Source: Paratrimastix pyriformis
Taxonomy: Eukaryota > Preaxostyla > Paratrimastigidae
NCBI GenBank assembly: GCA_027972325.1
Contig: JAPMOS010000162.1
Location: 20,001-71,392 of the forward strand
DNA: 51,392 nucleotides
Direction of reading: 5' to 3'
The translations under genes and the position numbers were made by a program. Under the pieces are notes generated by a model that saw nothing but the letters and a program-made list of their open reading frames with translations, searched no databases and was not told where the DNA came from. Shown here one piece after another: positions 29,431 to 38,599 of this stretch. Position 1 is the stretch's first letter. Each line of letters starts with the position of its first letter.

Positions 29431-30018
29431 CGCCCCGTGCCCCTGGCGCCGCCGCGCCGCTCGCCGCCACGGATCTCGTCCAGGCCGTGCGTCCGGCGCC
29501 TCCGCCTCCGCCCTGCCGCCAGGCTCGCCTGCTTCGTCGCTCTCGCTGTCGGCGGCCACGCCGCGTCACCGCCCGGCCGCTCCGCCACGCCAGCGCGTTG
29601 TGATATGCGACGACGACGTTTCCGATGAGGCGAGTCCTTCGGGCGATGCCACGAGCACGCCTGCTGCGCCTGCTCGCCGCCGCTCGAGCAGGGCGCCTTC
29701 TGCTCCGCGCCGCCGCCGCCGGAGCGCTCTCTGGGCCAGGCCGTCTGATGACGACGAGAACGACGAGCTCGAGGCGGATTAGTCCAGCCTGCCCGCCGGC
29801 GAGTGCTTTTGAGTTGCCGCGCCGCGCCGGGCCTCATTTGTCTGTTTTATGTTTTCTGTGTTTCTCCTGCTGCCGCCGGCCGACTAGATGCTGGTTTTGG
29901 CATGCCTTTCTGGGAATTTTCATTTTTTTCCTTTTTGTCTGCGGCCAGCCGACTAGATGCTGCGCTGCTGTGGGTTTTCTGTTGTTGCTTTTCTCCCACG
30001 ACTCTCTCTCTGCATGTG

Positions 30019-30117
30019 ATAGCACCTAGACTGCCGAAGACGGAGGCTGTCGGCTGCTATCCTGAGTCTTACGATGGATAGTGAGTCGACAGCCGAAGTC
30101 GAGGCAGGATAGGTGCT
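30019..30117 (+). repeat. DIRS internal complementary region
   Basis: 30019-30081 is the reverse complement of the extreme left end of the element (24171-24233), and 30082-30117 is the reverse complement of the extreme right end (about 30836-30871). The two are fused at CGATGGATAG/TGAGTCGAC. This fused copy of both ends is the template by which DIRS elements are thought to complete their circular intermediate, and it fixes the element's ends to within one base. Confidence 0.92.
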
Positions 30118-30262
30118 ACCCCCTCTTGTCTGCTGTTTTTAATTTTTCTGCTTCTCCCTTGAGCGCTGGACCCACCCGCACCCATCCTGCTGCTACTGAC
30201 GGGGTTTGTACGCCATTTCAACCGGCCGCCTCTGCCGCGACTCGTACGGAGAACACCACTCC

Positions 30263-30842
30263 AAAACGAAGGCACTGTGCTGGTCCGGGGCGCCCCCTTA
30301 AGTACTGGAATTGGGCGGGAAATTTCAGATCTGATTTTTTCAACTTTTGCTCTGTTGTGATTTCGACATCCGTGCTTTTTTACCCTCTCTTGGGACCCCT
30401 TCCGGAGCCCAAATCGGGGTCACTTCACGGTTCGATCATGGACCGTTGGCCCGCAATCACCTTAACGGTTTTCGGAGATCGGAGATTTGCCGAATCTCGG
30501 GCCGTTAACCCCGAATCTCACCCCTTCCGATGCGTGTTAAATTTTTTCTTTTCGCCCGATGTTCTTGGCTCCCTTTGACCTCTCTCTCCGATTTTTGTTG
30601 TGATTTATGGACACGTATTGGACACGCTGCCCGTCGTGACCATACGATTTTTATTTTAGGATTGGTTTTTTTTCGGTCGAACCAACCCTATCGACCACCG
30701 GTCGACCCATGTCCATCCTGACCGGTTCTCCACCCAGGACACTTTTTTGAGATGTTTCCAAGTGCTTTCACCTGGGTTTGACTTGTGACTTTTTTCTGCA
30801 TTGTGTGGTGTTTATCATGAAGAACAAGGAGATATAGCACCT
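30263..30842 (-). repeat. DIRS right inverted terminal repeat
   Basis: Reverse complement of 24225-24808, ending GATATAGCACCT. The outer 29 bases (30843-30871) are outside the inverted repeat and are copied in the internal complementary region. Confidence 0.92.
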
Positions 30843-30871
30843 ATCCTGCCTCGACTTCGGCTGTCGACTCA

Positions 30872-31580
30872 GCTGTCGTCAAATCAAAACAGACGGCAGT
30901 GAAAGAAAAACCCCACCCCCCCATATGAACGAGGAGGAGGTATGGTGTCCACCACGACCACGATAAAGCCACATGGCTGTTGCCAACAAAACGGTGGTGA
31001 AAGACAACACCCCGCACCACGATGAAGTCCCTCGAGCTGTTGTCCATTCATAGCAGACCAGGGGGAAGACTCCTACAAGAGCACAACGAGCAGGATGAAC
31101 CCATAACCCATAAGTTGCAAGCAAAGTACCTGGGGTGAATAACCACACCTCACTCACCCCACCATGATTACCTAATCACATCTGACGAGGGTGAATGAGG
31201 GTGAATGAAGGGGGGACTCCGCGGGAAGTATCACACACACGCACACACACACGAATGAAGGGTGGTGACTTAAGGGCAAAACGGCCCCGATAAGGCCCCC
31301 CACACTGTTGTCAAAGGGAATCTAACAAGCTTGAAACCCAGCCACACATTGCCTCTCCCACGAGGCAGGCCAACTGACTTGTCAATCAGATCGTGTGGAT
31401 GAAAAGGCAACAGTAACGCCAAGGCAGCACGTAGTAAGACAGCGCCGTGAAGACAAAATGCCCACCATCATTCACTGTCTGTGGGTACACGTTGACGTGC
31501 AGCTGTCGAGAGTTCGCGGGGAAAGCAGAAACAAACAAACCCAGTGCCCCTCATCAGGCAGGGAGGTGGGTGGGACTTGT
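30872..31580 (-). repeat. S/D1 block of the right arm, outer part
   Basis: It resumes the arm sequence at GCTGTCGTCAAATC directly after the DIRS element and matches the inverse of 15876-16633. About 45 bp present in the left arm near 16390-16435 are missing here (around 31073). Confidence 0.8.
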
Positions 31581-31731
31581 CTTGGTTTGGGTTTGTTTGG
31601 GGAAGAGATTACTCGGCTATCCCACCATTCTCCTTCACGAGTTCGGAGAACGAGGGACAGCCTTCGTGGGATAGCCCCAAACAAACCCAAACCAAGAAAG
31701 AGTGAACACCATACCAAAGGAATAGCTTTCT
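31581..31731 (-). repeat. Intact hairpin module, right-arm mirror copy
   Basis: Outer stem from 31581, then AAGAGATTACTCGG, CTATCCCACCA joined directly to TTCTCCTTCACG (A tip in reverse), GTGGGATAG, outer arm, then the C2 flank to 31731. It is the reverse of 15725-15875. Confidence 0.9.
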
Positions 31732-31995
31732 CCACCTCTTAACTCGACAACAAGCTCCTCTCGGCCGATGAGCCGACTCTACCCATGCCCATCCGGGTGT
31801 TGGGAGTGCGCGTGCCGGAGGGCAGCACACCAGAAGGAGCATTAAACAGGTGAGACATACCCACTCCACAGTGTCCCCCGCATGTGCCGGGGTCGCCCCG
31901 AAAGGTGCCGAGTGCTGCCGTTGCTTCCGGCAGAGAGGCACAGCCCGCCTGGAAAAGGCATCAGTCGATGCGAATGCAGGCATGAACAGCCTCAC
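31732..31995. other. Short arm stretch, no gene
   Basis: Inverse of 15456-15724. Nothing coding or RNA-like is seen. Confidence 0.5.
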
Positions 31996-32757
31996 ACCGC
32001 CCCCAGCAAAACCCCACGATGATGGTGCTGGTGTGGTGGTTCCGATCTGAAGGTGCTGGTGTGATGCCGCTGCTGGTGTGAGAGTGAACGCCAGGAGGCA
32101 TGTGGGGCACACAGGCCCGCCCCCAGAAGCATCACGCAGCTGTCCTGGTATGCCAGGACGCATTCAAGGGCATGATGAGCACACAGGCCCGCCCTGAAAA
32201 AACACCACTCCAGTGGTGCTGTGTGATGGTGTCGGCGTGATGCTGCTGCTGGTGTGAGAATGTACACCAGGGGGCATGTGGGCACACTCAGGCCCGCCCT
32301 GAAAAATCACTGCACTGGTGGTACTGATGATGCTGTTGGTGTGTGAGAGTGCACACCAGGGCTTATGGGGGGCACACTTAGGTCCGCCCCCAGACGCCTC
32401 AAACAGATGTCCTGGTGCCAGGACCCATCCAAGGGCATGATGAGCACACAGGCCCGCCCTGAAAAATCACCGCACTGGTGGTACTGATGATGCTGTTGGT
32501 GTGTGAGAGTGTACCCCCAGGTCCGCCCCAGACGCATCAAACGGATGTCCTGGTGTACCAGGACCCGATGCGCACACAGGTTTCGCCCCGAGAAAACGTC
32601 AAACTGATGGAGCGTGTGGTGGTGATGGTGCTGTGATAATGCTACTGGCGTGAGAGTGCATCCAGGGGGCATGCTGGGCGCACTCAGGCCCGCCCCAGAC
32701 GATGGACTGCCAGGACAGATCCAAGGACATGATGAGCACACAAGCCCGCCCCAGAAA
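31996..32757 (-). repeat. GGGCGGGCCTG tandem array, right-arm copy
   Basis: Inverse of 14786-15455, with one additional unit of about 150 bp: the CACTGGTGGTACTGATGATG block occurs twice here, near 32312 and 32473, but once in the left arm. Otherwise it has the same alternating sub-units. Confidence 0.85.
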
Positions 32758-35050
32758 AGCACCAACTCTTGGTGCTGCCGTGCAGCAGTGCACCATAGGC
32801 CAGCAAGGCCGCCCTCAAGGACACCCCCACCGGGTAACAGTGTGGGTGTGCCCGTGAACACGCACTGGCTGATGAGTGCAAAGACACACTCGCGGCACCG
32901 CCCTTCATTGTGGCCGCGGAGGCATGAGTGGGTAAACATACCCCTGTGGATATATACACCCATTGGCATAGGGCATTCGGATATACAACGGATCGCCCTC
33001 ATGAGAAAGCCAGCGGTGCAAGTCTGCCAAGGTCCCAGTCTTGGGGTGACGGTCATAGGCAAGCACAGATCCACCCTCAGGTGTGGGTGTGACAGCGCAC
33101 ATGATATCAGACGAGCACCCACTGAGGAAAGAAGTGAAAACTATTAAGCTTGCTGGCGGTCAGTGAACTATCTCCATTCTCTACACCTAGCAGTGCCGAA
33201 GTCCCAAAGTTGTTTCTGACCTGACCGCCAGCTTTGCTGGTGCCTCGATCCCAGTGTGTGAGACCCGTGGGTGCATAAGTATGAGCGCCTGTTCCTGACG
33301 CCGAAGAGCATGTCTTCTCCCGGGGTATGGTCTCGCAGTCTGTTGTTGTTTCTGACCCAGTGAGAGTGGTCTGTGTGAGCATCCGTGCCCGGTGTGGGCG
33401 CAGACAAGCACATGTTCGCCAAACCAAATGCTCTTGGTAATGAGTGTCCGTGTGTGAGGTGTGAACTCTCTACTACGGGCAGCTCCCCAGTGGAGCAGAA
33501 ATTCGATGGAATAATGCCACCTCGCTGTGGGCACCGCGGTCAAGTGCACAGTAGCCCTCAGTCTCGTTTATGAATGGACAGCGTGACCCCAAGCAGGAGT
33601 GATCGTGATGGGTCCAAGACAGGGGTGCTCGCCCTCCCGGGACGGAGCCCCCCCATCATGTCCCTTGGAGCAGGGGATGGGATGAGACGGAGTGATGGGC
33701 CGGGACAGGAAGGTGCACATGGGTGCTGCGACTGGTGTGTCACACAATGAGGAAGGAGAGAGAACATTCCGACGGACTTTCCCTCTGCTGCTGCCAAGGC
33801 AGTCGGCCCCCCTGTCGCGCCTGAAAGTTGACGGGGTATTTCTCGGCCGGTACGGCTGTTTGTGGGGTGCCCGGGGAGACTGGATGGCCAATGTGAGCTC
33901 GACCCCAGGTGGTCACCATGTGCAGGGTCGCGAGGTTGTAACGCTCCCTCCGTGCGCGATGGTCAAAGGAAGTGAACCCCTTCCGCATGAACGGTACAAT
34001 GCGGGAAAGTGCATCCCCGGGACTTGACAACCTGGTAGTAATTGCCCCAACTGTTAGCTGATGTGAAGCTGAAGAATGCTGCCGGACCGTTGGGGGGACT
34101 CGGGGGGGGGGGGGGGGTGAGGAGCCCTTGTTCAAGAAACCCATGAGGGCATGCTTCCCCGTCCGGCGGAGGCATCATGCGTTCCCAATCAATGCTGAGG
34201 AACTGTGCTGAATCAGGGGACCTTCACTCATGGCCTCCAGGGCGAGTGAGTCTGTCCCCGATGGGGCGCCTGCCGGAAAACACCCGAGTGAGATCATTTC
34301 GTGCGAGGATGGTGGCGCAGACGAGTCCCGTGCCTCCGGGTCTCCCACGACGGGGGCTGTGTAGTAGTACTCCGGCTGTTGGGCGATGACCGGTGATACC
34401 AATTTTGAGCTCGCCCCAACTCGATGTGACGAGGGCGGGCGTCCCATGACGCTCATGCTTGCAATCGGCGCGCATGACGCACGAGCACATTGTCAATGAG
34501 AGAGTTCAAGCCGTGTGCCATGTCCAAAAGGAAGATAACCGCATTCAGCGTAACCTGGTGGGTGCCTGGGGGAAGCTCCCGCCCCGCGACTTGCCACCTG
34601 GTAATGAGCCTGAACTGTCAACGGATGTGGAGCTGAAAAAATGTTGTCGGACCGTGGCCCAGGTGCTGACTTGCAGAGGCTCCTCTCCACAGTATCTGAG
34701 TGGTCTGTCACCAAGACCACGCGTCCCAGTCCGAGCAAGCAAGTCCCGCGCGCCTTGAGCAACCCATCACGCAGTTCAAACCCGGATGGGAACCCGGCGG
34801 GTTGTGCCAGAGCGATCGGAAGAGAAGCCTTCCGAGTCTGTGAGGGTGGTCAACGTGTTCTCCTCAGACTCGAGTGCGCGTTGTCCCGCGAAAGTGACCA
34901 ATATATCCGGGCCAAGGGAATGCGCCACCCGGAAGATCATCCAGAGTTTCATTCTCCTTCAGAGGTGCAATGCCCGAGAGGCGCAATGCCCGAGGCGCGG
35001 AACTTCCCCACCCCCTGGTCAGTCACACGCCGAAGGGTGGTGCGCGCTGC
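32758..35050. other. Arm DNA, no gene recognised
   Basis: Inverse of 12581-14785. It contains a run of 14 G at about 34105. It keeps the 60 bp near 34600 that the left arm has lost. Confidence 0.5.
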
Positions 35051-35290
35051 CCGCGGCGCGTCATGTCCGCGGTGCGTCATGCCCGCGGTGCGTCATGCCC
35101 GCGGTGCGTCATGCCCGCGGTGCGCCATGCCCGCGGTGCGTCATGCCCGCGGTGCGTCATGCCCGCGGTGCGTCATGTCCGCGGTGCGTCATGTCCGCGG
35201 TGGGTCATGCCCGCGGTGCGTCATGTCCGCGGTGCGTCATGCCCGCGGTGCGTCATGCCCGCGGTGCGCCATGTCCGCGGTGCGCCATGC
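35051..35290 (-). repeat. 16-bp minisatellite, right-arm copy, 15 units
   Basis: Inverse of 12341-12580, with the same number of units and the same variant order, including the single CCC variant unit. Confidence 0.95.
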
Positions 35291-36847
35291 CCGACGGTCC
35301 CCTGGCAAATCCGTGTGGGTCCGGGGCGCGCGTTTCGGGCTGAACACAGTGACCGAAGGCAAAAACTGAGTGGTGAGTGGCGATGCCCCGCCTCTTGTGC
35401 AGACCACGTCCGAGTTCCACAGTGGTTCAAAAATGTACCCCTTGCGAGAATTTCCAGTTGAATGACCTGAAGGCGAACCGACGGTACTTTGTCGTCCGCT
35501 CATGGCCGATGAGTGCCCAAGGTGCGCCCGAACGGGTGCGGGAGAGAACTTCGAGCTGTCGGAGAATGAGCATTCCGAGATTATGAGTGAAGTGCGGACT
35601 GACCAAACTTCTTCAAGTGGCCCGGCCGTTTATTGAGGGCCCTCGAACCCGACTCGCAGGAGTTTTCTTTCAGTCATCTTCGATCGATCAAGCCGAGAGC
35701 ATTCCAGAATGAGCGAGACCCAAGACCCAGACTTTGCAAAATAGTCCGCCGAAAAAGAGGGGACCCGCATGTTTTCCAAGAAAAAAGGGGGGAGTTGGGC
35801 GAAAGAAGCGGAACTAAAGAAGAATGAGCATTTCGAGCGTCCGAGAATGAGTGCAGTGCTTGGCAAACCCGCTTTGAAAGACCGCACTAAAATAACAGTG
35901 TCCAGCTCACACAAGACGAAGCGTTTGGTTGAAAGGGTGAAGGACTGCCAGAGAATGAGACTCAAAATGAGGTCCAAATGAGGGGCGAACGCAAATCCAA
36001 ACAGACTTGCGCTACGCCAGAACGTGTCGTCTTTGTGGTAAACCAATCAAAGACCTCAAAGAGACGCCTCATCGGAGCCCTCGCAATGAGTATTTCTCGC
36101 ATGCAGCGCTGGAGTGAAGCGCCCGTGAAAACGAGCAGCCGTTCGAAGAAATCGAATACAAAACTGCAGCCACAGTACTGCATTTCACCAGACGTGTCCT
36201 CGGGTGTGAAATGAGGACCCAAGTTCAAACCAGCACGTTCAAAGCTGCAAGCAGTCTGTATAAAAAACGGTAATGTTTGTTCTTTCTTCGTGCTGGTTTT
36301 TGTTTGTTTTCGTTCATTTGAGAACAAGGAACAGAGTTTTTCACGTCTGTCTCTTCTGGAAGAGCAAATACCAGGGATCAACACAGACCCGAGAGGGGTG
36401 GTGGGAGGCCAGGTCCTCCGATCATTCTCCAATCACCTCACAAGACCCAGCGGGTCACAAGTCCGTTTCAGCCGGCAAACGACGAAAAGCACGAGGATAC
36501 TACCTACGGGGGGGACCCCGAAGAAACCCCGAGTGCCAACCGATACATGAGCGGGAGGTCGCGATAATGCACCACCGAAGTGGCGCGGAAGCGAGTGCGC
36601 GTGAGCCAAAGGGCACCGCCCACCGTTCCCAAGAAGAGCGCAGATCTTTTCCAGAGCTCGTTGAAGCTTGAAGCGACATTGTCAAAACAGATGAGGTCGA
36701 TCATTCAAACCCCGCTCCCGTGGACAATGATGATGCAGTTTTCTTTGACTTCAGAGTTCCCAATAAGCTATGAAAAATGAGTCCGAGAGGACCGAGAAAA
36801 TGGAGAACTCCGGGATAAAGGATTGCGTTGCGATTTGCTTAGTGCGC
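35291..36847. other. Arm DNA, no gene; contains the TIR-element empty site
   Basis: Inverse of 9833-12340 without the 949-bp element. CCACAGTACTGC at about 36172-36183 is the unoccupied target. GAATGAGC-type motifs recur between 35560 and 36095. No recognised coding region. Confidence 0.5.
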
Positions 36848-37025
36848 AAAAGGACGAGTCGACTGCCGGCACTGACATGACATGTCAAATTCTTTTGATA
36901 AAATTTTTGGATGTCAGTGCCGTTTTGCGTGCTTGCTGTGCAAGTGTTCACTCTTTCTTGGTTTGGGTTTGTTTGGGGCTATCCCACGAAGGCTGTCCCT
37001 CGTTCTCCGAACTCGTGAAGGAGAA
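36848..37025 (+). repeat. Hairpin module, left half (C1 flank plus A tip)
   Basis: C1 with its 12-bp inverted repeat, outer stem, CTATCCCAC and the inner arm ending GGAGAA at 37025. DNA of the second DIRS-like element follows at once. It is the outer boundary of the right arm and the mirror of 9656-9832. Confidence 0.87.
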
Positions 37026-38520
37026 CTGCCATGTGCAGCATCACTGGCCACCACGGTGCCGATGTCCACACCGGGGTGAGGAGAAGAGCCTCCCCCCGCT
37101 GCTCCCTCAACCGTTCCAAGACTCTGAGGATGAGCGAGAACGGTGGGTTTATCCACGGCACTTCTGAGGCTAGGTTCTGCCGAAAGAAGTCCACTCCCGC
37201 CGCTCCCGGTTCCTTGACCAAGGACCAGAACCGTGGGCACAGGTGGTTTCGCGCCGATGCAAAGGCGTCCACCGTCGGCTTCGTCCTGAGCTTCACCACC
37301 GCCCTGAAGAGGGCTGGGTGGAGCTGGTAATCTTCGGCGTCGACCCACCGCGGGAGCCTGTCCGCTCTCACGTTGTCGGTGCCGTGAATGTGCTCTGTGG
37401 TGAGGGTGATCTGGTGTGTCTGGCAGAACTCCCAGAGTGTTCTCAACCGGGTGTTGAGCTGCTGGCTCTGTGACTTGAGTCTGCCGACTGACCACACGAC
37501 AGACGAATTGTCCGAGAACCAAAGTACGGACTTGCCCGTGACCTGTTCCCGGAACAGGTGGAGTGACCTGATGCCCGCTTCCAATTCGAGCGGGTTTATC
37601 GAGCTGATGTCCTGCAGGTCCGTCACTCTCCACAACTCGTGTGCTGGGATGCCCTGCTCGATGCTCTGTGCCGGAGTCCTCAGCACTGCCCCCCAGCCCC
37701 CGAAGTGGGGTGCTGGTGGGGTACTGTGCATGTTCCCACCACTCCAAGTCCCTGTGTGACTCCTCCGAAAGGGTCACCAGTGCATGCCACCCCCCCTGCG
37801 CCTTGATCGCCGTGGACAGGTCGATGTTCAGGTTGCGCAGGTACAAGCAGGCCGGGCGAATCGTCTCCCTGCATGACGACATGAACCCGATCACCGCTGC
37901 CAATGATTTGGCTTTGATGGTGGTGCACTGTTGGGTGTTGTGCGCCATCTCTCTCACCTTCTGTGCCTTCTCGGGTGGGAGTGAGAGTGTCATCGCTCGA
38001 GTGTCGAGGACAAACCCCAGGAACTCCAGCATTTGAACTGGTTCCACTTGGGTTTTGTCCCAGCTGATCTCGAACCCGAGTGAGAGGAGGTGACGAAGGA
38101 GTGCCAGTGTATGCAGTTTGGTCTCCTGTGGTGACCTGCCCAACACCAGGAGGTCGTCGATGTAGTGGACTACCAAGATGCCGTGTCTCCGGGCTTCCTT
38201 GATTGCCACTCTCATGGTCTTTGTAAAGATTCTGGGAGCCACATTCAGGCCGAATGGGAGGGCTTGGAAGCGATATTCCGTGCCCTCCCATTCGACTCCC
38301 AGGTATTTCCGGTGAGGTGGAAAGATCGGGATGTGAAAGTATGCATGTTTCAAGTCGATCTTGGTGGCCCACATCATGGGCTCCACCACGGCCCTCACCG
38401 TCTTCCACCCCTCCATTTTGAAGGAGGGGCAGAAGATGAAGTGATTCAAGGCGGTGAGGTCCAGGATCAACCTCCATTTCCCGCCGGGCTTGGGCCGCCC
38501 AAAAATGGGAGATCTCATCC
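37026..38520 (-). pseudogene. Reverse transcriptase and RNase H of the second DIRS-like element
   Basis: Motifs in order on the minus strand: GGKWRLILDLTALNHFI, WATKIDLKHAYFHIPI, ALPFGLNVAPRIFTKTM, the active-site HYIDDLLVL, and TQVEPVQMLEFLGFVLD. An RNase H region with LWFSDNSSVVWSVGRL and HIHGTDNVRADRLPRW follows, then the DIRS-group C-terminal block with VPWINPPFSLILRVLERL and ALLLTPVWTSAPWWP. The sequence stops abruptly at the hairpin-module boundary. It is broken and treated as a fossil. Confidence 0.88.
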
Positions 38521-38599
38521 CTTTGTCCGACCCCCTGGATCGTTTTCAGTGCCGATATCCCAAGGTACTCCTGGACCACCGCCTCCAAGCCCAGTTTCT

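Larger units (their letters stand above)
24171..30871 (+). mobile_element. DIRS-type tyrosine-recombinase retroelement, complete-looking
   Basis: All DIRS hallmarks are present: inverted terminal repeats (24225-24808 and 30263-30842), unpaired outer tips on each side, an internal complementary region near the right end (30019-30117), no target-site duplication, and gag-like, RT-RNase H and YR regions in that order. The element splits the right-arm sequence that is intact in the left arm near 16625. The terminal repeats look identical over some 500 bases, so the insertion is young or the repeats have been homogenised. The interior is much more GC-rich than the ends. It appears nearly whole, with at most a few breaks. 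Confidence 0.93.
23213..37025 (-). repeat. Right inverted arm (about 7.1 kb plus a DIRS insertion)
   Basis: This is the reverse complement of the left arm 9656-17589, bounded inside by a B tip at 23213 and outside by an A tip at 37025. Removing the 6701-bp DIRS element leaves about 7.1 kb. Where the left arm carries the 949-bp TIR element, the right arm is uninterrupted (about 36176). Confidence 0.9.

Noticed and set aside
24878-29837. Long antisense frames opposite the DIRS coding regions (up to about 440 codons)
   Set aside because: The GC-rich interior leaves few stops on either strand. The sense strand has the ordered polymerase and recombinase motifs, while the antisense frames have none.
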